DNA from: Sorex araneus
Taxonomy: Eukaryota; Chordata; Mammalia; Eulipotyphla; Soricidae
Direction: 5' to 3'
DNA length: 64,000 nt
Assembly: GCF_027595985.1 (NCBI RefSeq)
Contig: NC_073313.1
Location: 218,242,066 to 218,306,065 of the forward strand
Of the stretch, positions 35,650-46,710 are shown piece after piece. Under the pieces are notes generated by a model, which made no database searches, had not been told where the DNA came from, and worked only from the letters and a program-made list of their open reading frames with translations. The position numbers and the translations under genes are program-made. Position 1 is the stretch's first letter, and each line of letters opens with the position of its first letter.

Positions 35650-36845
35650 AAAACAGTTGTTTCTTCGTGGATCCCACCTGGCCTGGTGTTCTATACCGTT
35701 TTGACCTCCATGAAAGTATCAGCAGATTCTATATGCTCAATTATAGGAAGAACTCTTAACTGACCATGTATTAATTTCAAAGTATTCTTTTCTTCCACTC
35801 CCCTCAGGAAGGTCACATTCATTTCTGGGACCATCAACTGCTAAGCGAGGGAAGGAGCAATAAATCACTCTCCATTCCTGCTCCAGGTTCTTAATGGACC
35901 ACTCACTGCATGTGGGGTGCCCCTGTAGTCAACAGCCAAGACGACCATGTAGTCTAATCTGGGCTCAAAACCATGGGGGCTGGCACAGTGATGTGTCCCT
36001 GCTGGCCAAAATCAGATTTCAGCAGAATGTCTTAGTCTTGTCTACACCCATTTCCAGCAGGTCAACACATATCTGCATGTGAGTAACCTGCTTTTCCCCA
36101 GAACTCTTTCTCAAGGCAGTTGCCCAAGCCACACAGAACAGCTAACTCCCAACCTTACCCCAGATGGTGAGGATGTTGGCTGCCTCACTGAGGCAACACT
36201 CTAGACAGAGAGAACACAGGAAATAAGGAGTTAGACAAGACAGTGGGCACTGTGAAAAACAATATCACTGATAACAGCAGTGAACTGCTCATTTGGCTCT
36301 GTGTGTTCACGTTAAACCTTGGTTAAACACAGCCACCTCCCCAAATTCCACAGAATCGGTCAAGCCTCTGTGAGACATGTTTACTCCGGACTTCAGAGTT
36401 TCGGACGGGAGTCAGGGGGAGGAGGGTCACCACTTGCATCAACCCACATTGTTCTGACAGAAGCCATCAACAAATCTGTGAGTGACTGCCCTGTCCCCAG
36501 CACGAGCTATTCTGTAATTTGTCTCAAGGCCAACTGTAAAGTCAAGCCTGCCAGCTTGTTCATCTCCTGAAGAGCATAACTTATCTGCTGCTGCTCTCCC
36601 CAGGGCCCTTGGCTGTCTCTGTTTCATCTCTTGTATTTTCCCTGGATGAGCCCAGCAAACTGGGCAGCCTTCATGTCTGCCTCACCCCAGATCACTTCTC
36701 AGCCCTGGGCACCCTGGAGCTGGTATCTTTGAACTCAGCTTCCGAAGCACAGTAAAACTGCAGCTTCTTCAACTTAACCAACTTTTCCTTCTAAAATCCA
36801 AAACGTCATTCAGACCTGTGAGGTGATTCCTCCCTGCCATCATAA
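35650..36845. other. GC-richer, non-SINE sequence of unknown origin
   Basis: About 1.2 kb of higher GC content than its flanks, with no SINE, L1 or LTR landmark. Frames are short on both strands: minus 36439-36627 is 62 codons, and plus 35894-36082 and 36319-36570 are 62 and 83 codons. The longest readable runs (GLETNYRIARAG, or RIGQASVRHVYSGL) match nothing I recognise. It could be a decayed processed pseudogene or UTR retrocopy, since it ends beside a SINE. I name no function. Confidence 0.35.
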
Positions 36846-36851
36846 TATGCT

Positions 36852-36997
36852 TAGGGCCGGAACAAAAGCACAGCAGCAGTGAGGGTATTTGCCTTGCATG
36901 CAGCCGATGTAGGTTTAATCCCCAGCACCCCTTAGGGTCCCCCAAACACTGTCAGGAGTGATTCCTGAGCATCACTGGGTGTGGCCCAAAAACTGAA
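36852..36997 (+). mobile_element. SINE-A, shortened
   Basis: agggccggaacaaaagcaca, ccttgcatgcagccgatgta, cactgggtgtggcccaaaaa; part of the 3' body is deleted. Confidence 0.8.
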
Positions 36998-37738
36998 AAA
37001 AGAAGCCAAGAAACACTGAGCTTCCCCAGATCTGCCCTGAAAGAGGCCGTAATTATTCCAAGCTTGCCTGGACCTTATTCACCTTTGTTTAGTCCTGGGA
37101 CAGGGCACAACTCACCAGGAGATTTTCATACTCTGGCGACTGAGGAGTGCCACAGACTCCATACCAGGTTGCTCTCAATTTTTCCAACTAGAGTCAGTTG
37201 TGGGCCATCTGCTCTGTCCTGAGGACCTGGGTTTGCAATTTTGACAACCCAAATAAGTGGCAAGGAGCAGAAGAAAGGTCTTAGATGCTTATATGCTTTA
37301 TTCCAGCTGCTACTGCACACTCAGGTCACACGATCATGATATAGCATGAAAAAAACAGCACTATAACAAAGGACTTTCTCACCCCGGCACGCTATGCACA
37401 GCCACATGTATGCTTGCAGAAGTATTGCTGACTCAGCCCTGGATGCATGTTAGGCCTGTTTGCACTCTAGGCCCGGTGGAAAGCAGGGGCAAATCAGCTA
37501 TGTTCCTCACAAACATGTTTTAATATTCTAATATCACTTCCTACTTCTTTTGGGGCCTTAGTTATAGTTCAAATACCACAGCAGTGACTCCACCAAACTA
37601 TAGTTTTAGCTTTATTTATCAATCCACAGGGATTTCAAGTCATGGAATAGCTTTTTAGTAACAAAGCATTTTATATTTGGCTTCCTCTTTTTACACTGTG
37701 ATTTTTAATTATTATCTTAAAAGATAAATAAAGTAATA

Positions 37739-37838
37739 GGAAGGAAGGAAGGAAGGAAGGAAGGAAGGAAGGAAGGAAGGAAGGAAGGAAGGAAGGAAGG
37801 AAGGAAGGAAGGAAGGAAGGAAGGAAGGAAGGAAGGAG
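37739..37838. repeat. (GGAA)n microsatellite, ~100 bp
   Basis: Pure AGGA repeat following an AT-rich segment. Confidence 0.98.
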
Positions 37839-37974
37839 GAAAAAGAGGAAATGGGGAAAAGAAAGAGAAAATCCTCATGGGAGAAATACCTTAACAATAT
37901 TTGTGAAATGTTCTACTGATAAATATAATAAAGTAAGTATTTTGTTTTGCTTTATGTATGTGTGTGTGTGTTTA

Positions 37975-38143
37975 CCGGAGGGCATGGGGGCTCACGGCTA
38001 TGCTGAGGGCTTATTCCTGTCTCTATGTTAAAGGATCACTCCTGTCCTTGCATTAGGAATCATATGGGGTGCCAGGGATCAACTCCACATCTACCATGAA
38101 CATGTCAACAGCCCAGTCCACTGTTCTATCTCTCTGGACCATT
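37975..38143 (-). mobile_element. Old SINE-A-like copy
   Basis: gagggcttattcctgtctct, atcatatggggtgccaggga and the inverted head ctatctctctggacc. Confidence 0.65.
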
Positions 38144-38247
38144 AGGCAAGTTTTGAGATTAAAAGATATTTATTATATTTTTGGTACTATAGTTACACTA
38201 GTGTTAAAGTATATAGTATTGCTGTATAAACCAAACTGTCCTTATAT

Positions 38248-38783
38248 AGAATGACTGCATTCATTTGTGGAATTTTAAAAAAAAAAGTATGAGACTAATA
38301 TTCAAGGTCAAGGAAAAGAGGTGCCAGTTGGACTGATCAATGGTTGAAAATTATCAGGAGAGTGTGTGGGGTGAAGAGTAGTTAAGAGAGAGGAGGGTCC
38401 AGTATGACAATAGTTGGAAATGATCATTTTGGCCAAGAACTGAGTGTTGAAAGTAAGTAAAGAAATCTACATAACTTTTTAGCATCTCTATTGTATATTG
38501 CAAACTATAATACCTAAAATAAGAGAGAGGGAGAGAGAAAGAGAGAGATAGAAAGAGAGAGAGAAAGAGAGAAATAGAAAGAGAGAGATGCCTGTCGTAG
38601 AGACCGACTGGGTTGGAAGGATTTGGAGGTGGATAATAGGGAAAGTGGTAATATTGGTGCTTGTAAATTACACTGGTGGAGGGATTGGTGTTGGAACATT
38701 GAATTACTGAAAACCTAATCAGGAATACCTTTGCAATGCTCTATCTCACAGTTATTCAATTTAAAAAATTAAAATTAAAAAAG
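38248..38783 (+). mobile_element. L1 3' end with GA microsatellite
   Basis: Begins in the ORF2 end region (gactgcattcatttgtgg), then ctaatattcaaggtcaagg, a GA tract (38521-38590), ggtggagggattggtgttgg and an A-rich tail. 5'-truncated. Confidence 0.85.
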
Positions 38784-38924
38784 TACACTAATTGGCCTCT
38801 TAAATATAACTTAACCTTATAAATTGTAGTACTTATATACTCTGTAAAAGTAATGCATAGGGACACGTTTAAATTGTTTAGTAATTTAAAGCAATTACTA
38901 TGTTAAATAAAAAAACCTTAACTC

Positions 38925-39231
38925 TCCCTGTTTCTTCATCACTGTCCTTATGTTACTTCTTGTGTAATCTTCACCATGCCCCACATTTCTCTCCTTTGCT
39001 GGTTAACAAGTTTTTAAATGCAAGGTCAAGGACCTTTTTATTATTTCATACTATATATTCCTTGTATTATCTCAATATTTCACAGATGATTGATATTATT
39101 TAGCATTTGTTCTCCCTCTGCCATATTTTGCTTAGCATGATAAAATCCAGTTTCATCCATGTTGCAGTGACCTTCATGATTTCAAATTTTCTTACAGCAT
39201 AATGTTCCATTCTGCTTATATATCACAATTT
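38925..39231 (-). mobile_element. Old L1, first segment (host of nested insertions)
   Basis: Antisense L1 3' region: cagtttcatccatgttgcag, aatgttccattctgc. It breaks at tatcacaattt (39221-39231), which recurs at 45423-45433 on the far side of the younger L1; homology then resumes with atccagtcatctac. Confidence 0.8.
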
Positions 39232-39417
39232 AAAAAAAAAAAATATTAGTGAATCACCACGAGGTACAGTTACAAATGTACAAATTTTCGTACTTGCATT
39301 TCAGTCATACAATGCTCAAGTACACTTCTCACCACCAGTGCCCATTTTCCATCACCAAAGGTCCCACCACCCCCACCCGGTTCCCTCCAACCCACCCCTT
39401 CTCTGAGGCAGAGCATT

Positions 39418-39418
39418 C

Positions 39419-39491
<73 letters not shown>
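39418..39491. repeat. (CT)n tract inside the L1 3' UTR
   Basis: About 37 CT units, at the same place in the L1 3' UTR as GA tracts in the other L1 copies. Confidence 0.95.
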
Positions 39492-39492
<1 letters not shown>

Positions 39493-40844
39493 TTTGGGTG
39501 TTGTGGTTTGCAGTAGAGATATTAAGTGGCCATCATGTTCGTCGGTCTATAGTCTATTTTCAGCCCGCATCTCCCATCCAGAGCGGGCCCTCCTAGCACC
39601 CTTTACTTGGTGGTTCCTTCTTTATCTGATCTGCCTTTCCACCAGCAGGTGAGGCCGGCTTCTAAGCTGTGGAGTAATCCTCCTGGTATTTATCTCTATT
39701 ATTTGTGGGTGTTAGTCTCCCATTCTGTTACTTTATCTTCCACAAATGAGTGCAATATGTCTATGTCTGTCCTTCTCTTTCTGATCATTTAACTTAACAT
39801 TATACTTTCCAAGTTGATCCACCTATATGCAAATTTCATTACTTTCTCTTTTCTACAAGCTGCATAGTATTCCATTGTCTAGATGTAGCAGAGTTTCTTT
39901 AACCAGTCATCTGTTCTCGGGCACACAGTTTTTTTTCCAGATTCTGGCTATTGTAAACAGTGCTACAGTGGACATTCATGTGAAGATATCATTTCTACTA
40001 TACTTTTTTGCATCTCCGGGATATGTTCTCAGAAGAAGTATTGCTGGGTCAAATGAGAGCTCAATTTCTAAACTTTTTGAGAAGCATCCATACTGTTTTC
40101 CAAAAGGGCTGAACCAGTTGGCATTCCCACCAGCAGTGAATGAGAGTCTCTTTCTCCCTACAACTGTGCCAACACCGGTTGCTTTTGTTCTTTTGGATGT
40201 GGGCCAGTCTCTGTGGTGTGAGATGGTATCTTATTTTTGTTTTGATCTGCATCCGCCTGATGATTAGTGATGAAGAGCATTTTTTTCATGTGTCTTTTGG
40301 CCATTTGGATTTCTTTTTTGAGAAAGTTTCTGTTTATTTCATCGCCCCATTTTTTGATAGGGTTGGATGTTTTATTTTTGTGGAGTTCAAACGTGTCTTG
40401 TGAATCCTTGATATCAACTCCTTATCAGATGGGTATTTGGTAAATATCCTTTCCTCTCTGTAGACTGTCTTTGTATTCTCATCACTGTAACTTTTGAGGT
40501 GCAAAAGTTTCTCAGTTTAAGGTAGTCCCATTTGATCATCTCTGTTTCCACTTGCTTGGCCAATGGTGTGTCACCTTTAAAGATACGTTTAGCTTCAATG
40601 GCATGCAGGGCTTTGCCAACCTTGACTTCCATGTACCTGATGGATTCTAGTCTGATGTTGAGGTCTTTAATCCATTTTGATCTGACTTCTGTGCATGGTG
40701 TAAATATAGGTCTGAAACTATATATTTGCATGTAGCTGTCCAGTTTTGCCAGCACCATTTGTTAAAGAGGCTTTTTTTGCTCCACTTAACATTTCTTGCT
40801 CCCTTATCAAAGGTTAGATGATCATATATTTGAGAGTTGGGGGT

Positions 40845-40933
40845 TGCAGCCCTATCTGCCAGTACCCTAGGTGGGACTTGAACCCATAAGCCCTGGCTTA
40901 GGAGGCCAGTGCCTTATTCATTAGGCCACTATG
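40845..40933 (-). pseudogene. tRNA-Arg(CCT)-like sequence
   Basis: Read on the minus strand from about 40933: agtggcctaatgaataaggc, actggcctcctaagccaggg (anticodon CCT in its loop), then cttatgggttcaagtcccac and ctagggta. D arm, anticodon arm and T arm all match tRNA-Arg(CCT) closely. The 5' acceptor strand (ttcat) no longer pairs with the 3' side (agggta), so it is unlikely to make a tRNA. It sits antisense to, and about 10 bp from, a SINE-B inside the same target-site duplication. Confidence 0.88.
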
Positions 40934-40942
40934 AATGGGTAA

Positions 40943-41183
40943 GGCTGGAGCGATAGAACAGTGGGTAGGGCGTCGCCTTCCACATGGCCAACCTGGGTTC
41001 GATTCCTCCATCCCTCTCGGAGTGCCCGGCAACCTACTGAGAGTATCTCACATACACGGCAGAGCCTGGAAAGCTCCCCGTGGTGTATTTGATATGCCAA
41101 AAACAGTAACAAGTCTTACAATGGAGATGTTATGGTGCTCACTCGAGCAAATCCATGACCAAGGGGATGACAGTGATACAGTG
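40943..41183 (+). mobile_element. SINE-B (inserted in L1 with the tRNA-like sequence)
   Basis: Head ggctggagcgatagaacagt, body cagagcctggaaagctcccc, tail cgagcaaatccatgaccaag. The 9 bp direct repeat atatttgag at 40826-40834 and 41184-41192 bounds both the tRNA-like sequence and this SINE. L1 ORF2 antisense resumes cleanly on each side. Confidence 0.9.
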
Positions 41184-44009
41184 ATATTTGAGGGTGTGTG
41201 TCATGATATTCAACGCTGTTCCATTGGTCTGTGGCTCTGCCTCTATTCCAGTACCATGCTGTTATAATTATTACCGCTTTGTAGTAGAGTTTGAGGTTGG
41301 GGAAGGTGATGCCTCTCATCTTCTTTTTTCAAGAATTTCTTTAGCTATTTGTGGGGGCTTATTGTTCCATATGCATTTCGGGAGTGTTTGCTCCATTTCC
41401 TTGAAGAATGTCATGGGTATCCTTATAGAGATCACACTGAATTTTTACAATGCTTTGGGGAGTATTGCCATTTTGACAATGTTAAATCTCCCAATCCATA
41501 ATCAGGGAATATATTTTCATTTCTTCGTGTCCTCTTTTATTTCTTAAAGTAGCATTTTGTAGTTTTCTTTGTACAGGTCCTTTACGTCCTTAGTTAAGCT
41601 GATTCTGAGGTACTTGATTTTCTGAGGCATAATCGTGAAGGGGATTGCTTTTTTCATGTCACTTTCATCTCTCTTATTATTTGCATGTAGGAAAACTATG
41701 GACTTTTGGGTTTTGGTTTTATAGCCTGCAACTTTACTATACAAATCTATTGCTTGTAGGAGTTTCTTAATAGAGGCTTTGGGGTTCTCTAGATAAAATA
41801 TCATCATCTGAGAATAGTGAGAGCTTGATTTCTTCCTTTCCTACCTGAATGCCCTTAATATCTTTTTCTTGCCTAACTGCTATTGCAAGTATTTCCAGTA
41901 CTATATTGAACAGAAGTCATGAGAATTGGCATCCTTATCTCGTCCCTGATCTTAGAGAGAAGGCTCATAGTTTTTCCCCATTTAGGATAATACTAGACAT
42001 TGGCTTGTGGTAGATGGCTTTGACTATATTGAGGAAAGTCTCTTCTATACCCATTTTGGTGAGACTTTTCATCACAAATAGGTCCTGGATCTTATCAAAT
42101 GCTTTCTCTGAATCTATTGATATGATTCTATTTCTCTAAATCTATTATATGGATTTTGCCTATTCTTTTGTTTATATGATGGATTATGTTAATTGATTTC
42201 TGAATTATAAGTCATCCTTACATTCCCCGGGATGAATCCCACTTGGTCGTGGTTTATGATCTTTTTGATGAGTTGTTGGATTCTATTTGCTAATGCTTTG
42301 TTGAGGATCTTTGCATTCGTGTTCATCAGGGATATCAGCCTGTAGTTGTTTTTTTTTTTTTTTTGTATGTGTGTGTGTGTGTGGTGTCTTTGTTTGCTTT
42401 TGGTATTAGGGAGACATGTGCCTCATAGAAACTGTTTGAGAGAGTTTCTGTTTCTTCAATTTCCTAGAAAATCTTGAGAAGACCTGGCAATAAGTCCTTT
42501 TTAAATGTTTTCAACAATTCTCTATTGAATCCATCTGGACCCGGGCTTTTGTTTTGGGGAAGACTTTTGATTAAAGTTTCAATTTCCTTGATATTAATAG
42601 GTCTATTTAAGTATTCAAGATCTTCTTAGTTCAACTTTGGAAGATTATAGGAATCTAGGAATTTATCCATTTCTTCTAGGTTCTCTTGTTTTGTGGCATA
42701 CAGACTTTCAAAGTAGTCTCTGATGATCTTTGAACTTCTTTGGTTTCTGTTGTGATGTTTCCCTTTTCATTTCTGATTCAGTTCGTTAAGGTTTTTTCTC
42801 TCTCTCTCTCTCACTCTCTTTCTCTCTCTGTGAGCTTTGCTAGCAGGTTATCAATGTCTTTTATTTTATCATAGAAACAGCTCTTGATTTCATTGATATT
42901 TCAGATTGTTTTATGGGTTTCCATGTTGTTAATTTCTGCTCTAAGTTTTGTTATTTCTTTCCTTCTGCCTAGTTTTGGTTCCTTTTGTTGGTCCTTTTCT
43001 AATATTTTGAGCTGTGAAGTCAAGTTATCTATGTAGGCCCTTTCTTCCTTCCTGAGGAATGCTTGCAGAGCTACAAATTTTCCCCTTAACACAGCATTAG
43101 CTGCATCCCACAGGTTCTGGTAACTCATGTCTTCATTCTCATTTGTTTCCAGGTATCTTTTGATTTCTTCCCTGATTTCCTTCCTGACTCACTTGTTATT
43201 CAACATTGAGCTATTTAATTTCCAGGTGTTTGATTTAGTTATCCATGTCTGTGTGTGATTAACTTCTATCTTCCGTGCATCATGGTCTAAAAAGATAGAT
43301 GATACAATTTCTGTCTTCCTGATTCTACTAAGTTATGTTTTGTGATTCAGTACATGGTCTATTTTGGAAAATGTTCCATTGCACTGGAAAAAAAATATGT
43401 GTATTCTTTCTTCGGGGGATGTAAAGCCCTGTATAGATCTATTAGCCCTCTCTCTTCTATCTCTTTCTTCAAAGCCAGTGTTTCCTTGCTGAGTTTTAAT
43501 CTTTTTGATCTATCTAGAGGTGATAGGGCAGTGTTGAAGTGTCCAACCATTATTGTGTTGCTAGCAATGTCCTTATTAAATCCGTTAGCAGTTGTTTTAA
43601 GTATTTAGCTGGTCCGCATTAGGTGCTTATACATTTAGGAGTATGATTTCTTCCTACTGTACATATCCCTTGATCAGTAAAACAATGGCCTTCTCTGTCC
43701 CTTCTTATTTTTTTCAACGTGAAATCTATGTTGTAGGTTACTAGTATGGCCAGCCCAGCTTTTTTGAGGGAGTTGTTTGCTTGTAGGATTGTTTTCCATC
43801 CTTTAACTTTGAGTCTGTGTTTGTTCTGACTGTTCAGATATGTTTCTTATAGGCCTCAGAATGTTGGGTTTAGTTTCCGAATTCATTTTGCCACTGTGTC
43901 TCTTAAATAGTGCATTTAGACCACTGACATTGAGGGATATTATTGTTACTAGGTTTTGTGTCATCTTCCTATAGGGGTTTGTTATGCTTGTAGGGGTTTT
44001 CTTGTCATA

Positions 44010-44900
44010 CAGTAGCCCCTTTAGTTCTTCTTTTAATTTTGATTTTGAATCTATGAAGTTCCTGAGCTGTTGTTTATCCATGAAATAGTGTATCATTCCT
44101 TCAAGTTTGAGTGAGAGTTTAGGCGGATAAAGTATTCTTCATTTCAGTGAGTTTTTTCACTATATCTCTCCATTGTCTTTGGGCTTGGAGGGTTTCCTCT
44201 GATAGGTCTGCTGTAAGTCCCAGGGGTGCTCCTTTGTATGTGATTTCCTTCTTTGACCTTGCTGCTTGCAGTGTTGTGTCTCTATCCGTGGCTTCCATTA
44301 TTCTGATATGTCTTGGAGTCTTTTTGCTAGGGTCTCTTTAGCTGGCACTCTTCGGGCTCCTTGGATTTGGATGCTTGCATTATCCAGCTCTGGGAACTTT
44401 TCAGCAATGACATTCTTAACTCTGGATTTTTCACTGAGGTTGTCTTCTTTTCATTCTGGTACTCTGATGATTCTAATGCTGTTCTCTTAAAATCATCCCC
44501 TAGGTCTCTGATTCACCTAAGAAATGTTTTGGGGTCTTTTCCCATTGCTTGTTGTTGCCTGTTAGCTTTCTGCAGCTCATCTTCAAGCTCACTGATTCTG
44601 TGTTCCACTGTAGCCATTTTACTATTGAGGACACCCACTGAGTTTTTAATTTCATCTACAGAATCCCTTATTTGTGACACTTCTTACTGTAGCTTTTTTA
44701 TTTCTGCTCTCATTTCTTCCTGTATTTTCTCAGCTATACATTCCATTGTTTCTTTCATGTCCTCCTTTAATTTACTGGATGTCTGTTGAACCGTTTCTTT
44801 GAGTTCATTGAACATCTTTAATAGTTATTCTCTGAATTCATTATCAGAGAGATCATATTTGTGGGTAATGCTTGCTGAGGCGTCTGGACCCTTTTCATCA
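44010..44900 (-). pseudogene. L1 ORF1 pseudogene
   Basis: ORF1 is the L1 RNA-binding coiled-coil chaperone. In minus-strand frames, 44800-44500 gives coiled-coil-like heptads (EEMRAEIKKL-like, HRISELEDELQKA-like). 44290-44170 reads KEITYKGAPLGLTADLSEET, the C-terminal domain, and 44090-44030 reads DKQQLRNFIDSKSKLKEELK near the ORF1 end. The frame reads on without a stop from the ORF1 end into the ORF2 start (43803-44096). Stops interrupt the coiled-coil part. Confidence 0.85.
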
Positions 44901-45433
44901 TTTTCTCCTAGTGGTGGAGATTTTCATTGCTTCTTCATGTTTTTGTAGTAGTATGGTAGTGGGACCTTCCAGTTCACTATCAGTATCCTTCTCTAGTTGC
45001 GAGAAAGGATTCTGGATGAGCTCGATCGATGCTGGTCACCTTTTCTCCCTTCTAGAGGTTCACCTTCCTCTCAGATGCTCCTCAGCGGCTATGTGAGGTC
45101 TCTAGTGAAGCTTCGGAGGATGTGTTCTTTTATATTGGATTTGTAGAGCTTCTTGTGATGCCAGTATTATGGTTTAATTGGAATATGCTACTGGACTATT
45201 GGCCTAATGTGTTTGAGATGGCCAGGATATTCCCCACAGAATTAGATGATGGAAATGAAGATGTGAATCCAGAGTGTCAGAAAAGAGGAAAATAACTGGG
45301 GCCACCAGCCCCCAAAGAGGCCATGCCCACTTCTGGAGGAGGTCATGCCCCTTTCTGCAATGTAGGTGGGTGCCAGGTGGGAGGGCACAAACCTGGGAGA
45401 GAGAGGAAACCAGGATCGGCCTTATCACAATTT

Positions 45434-45658
45434 TTTTTTATCCAGTCATCTACTATTAGAAATGTGGGTCATTCCCATATGCTAGCTATTATACTAAGCA
45501 CTGCAATGAATTTAGGTGTACATATGTTATTGGACTGATGTTTTTGTGTTTGATGGTAGATGCTATAAAATAAAAATGTTGCATTATGTGGAAGTTCTAG
45601 TCTTATTTTTTTGTGACCTCAATCTATTTTCCATAGAACTTGAACTATATGATGCTTT
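45434..45658 (-). mobile_element. Old L1, second segment
   Basis: Antisense ORF2 end: ccagtcatctactattag, gctagctattatactaagc, ttttccatagaacttg. It continues the 38925-39231 segment and breaks again at 45658. Confidence 0.82.
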
Positions 45659-45872
45659 TTTAAAAATTAAATTTATTTTTATTTATAGTTTTAGTTTTAT
45701 TATTTTTATTGAATCACCATGAGATGGAGCATTGCAAAGCTGTTTATGACTGGGTTTCAGTCATACAATATACCAGCACCCATCCCTTCACCAATGTAAT
45801 TTCCCACTATCATTTCCAGTTTCCCTCCCACCTTTCCAACCCCCATCTTACCTGCTTCTCTCTCTCTCTCTG

Positions 45873-45941
<69 letters not shown>

Positions 45942-46212
45942 ATCTCTCTCTTTCTCTTGCTCTCTCCCATTTTAAACATTATGGTTTGGATTATTTGTAA
46001 GATATAAAAAAAAAACTAATATTCAAGGACAAGGAAAACAGGCCAGGAAGACTGGTTAGTGGTTGGAAATTACCACAAGGGTGTGGGGAGTTGGAGGTAG
46101 TTAAGATAAAGGAAGGTTCATTATGACAATATTAGTTGGAAAATATCACTCTGGATAGGAACTGAATGTTGAAAGTAGGTAAGGGGATATACGTGATAAT
46201 CTTTCAGATGAT
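45659..46212. mobile_element. 5'-inverted (twin-primed) L1 insertion
   Basis: 45690-45965 is L1 3' UTR in minus orientation (gaatcaccatgagatgg, then a CT tract at 45859-45958). 45998-46208 is the adjoining upstream part of the same 3' UTR in plus orientation (ctaatattcaaggacaagg to gtgataatctttcag). The two parts are consecutive in the intact L1 but point in opposite directions. Flanks gatgctttttt and gatgatttttttt form an imperfect target-site duplication. Confidence 0.8.
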
Positions 46213-46710
46213 TTTTTTTACCAACTGTGAATGGTGAATATGGGCTCTTTTGTCACAACATCCCAACAAATACCAATAATTTCCAGTAGTTTTTATAAAT
46301 CCTATTCTCACCAGTGTGAGATGATATCTCATTGTTTCTTTGACTTGCATTTCCCTACAATACGTGGCAATGAACACATATTGTTGTCTTGGGGAAAGTG
46401 TCTATTTATCTCTTCTCCCCATTTGTTGGAGATAATTATTGCTGGTTTGTTGTTATTGAGCTTTGTGAGTGCTTTGCTTATCTTGTGCATGAATATTTAT
46501 TGTATGTGTGTTGTATAAACATTTTCTCCCCATCAGTAGGTTATCTTTCTATTTTAGCATGTTTCTATTGACATGCAAAAGAACTTTTAAGTTTGATGTT
46601 GTGCAATATGGTTAATTTTTGTTAATTTTTGTTTCATTGCCTCTGGAATAAAATAATTAAAGATACTTCTAAGGTTCATATACTAGAGACTTTTTACAAT
46701 CTTTTGCAGA
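46212..46710 (-). mobile_element. Old L1, third segment
   Basis: Antisense ORF2: cctattctcaccagtgtgag, atgatatctcattgtttct, tgacatgcaaaagaactttt. It continues the 45434-45658 segment. Confidence 0.8.

Larger units (their letters stand above)
39880..44010 (-). pseudogene. L1 ORF2 (endonuclease-reverse transcriptase) pseudogene
   Basis: ORF2 makes the nicking endonuclease and reverse transcriptase for L1 mobility. From its 5' side (right): SLNVSGLNALFKRH near 43920 is the endonuclease start; [15 protein letters not shown] and [13 protein letters not shown] at 42901-43128 are from the linker; [26 protein letters not shown] at 41807-41730 follows the RT active site. The active-site block reads FSDD at about 41808-41819 and the frame slips right after it, so the catalytic Asp pair survives but downstream residues do not follow in frame. 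YLRISLTKDVKDLY (41600s) and HCWWECQLVQPFW (40100s) mark the thumb and C-terminal regions. Stops and frameshifts recur throughout. Confidence 0.9.
39232..45422 (-). mobile_element. Near full-length younger L1 (6.2 kb), inactive
   Basis: Antisense order along the plus strand: AT-rich end and 3' UTR (39232-39880, with a CT tract at 39418-39491 that is GA in the sense strand), ORF2 (about 39880-44010), ORF1 (about 44010-44900) and a GC-richer 5' UTR (to 45422). An 11 bp target-site duplication, tatcacaattt, lies at 39221-39231 and 45423-45433. It inserted into an older L1 and later received a tRNA-like/SINE insertion at 40835-41183. Multiple stops and frameshifts make both ORFs inactive. Confidence 0.9.

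Noticed and set aside
39827-40267. 146-codon plus-strand frame
   Set aside because: Antisense of the L1 ORF2 C-terminal region; the L1 frame is on the minus strand.
40855-40933. Functional tRNA-Arg(CCT) gene
   Set aside because: The acceptor stem does not pair, and it lies inside an L1 as part of an insertion.
44361-44789. 142-codon plus-strand frame rich in Ser and Leu
   Set aside because: Antisense of L1 ORF1 coiled-coil region.
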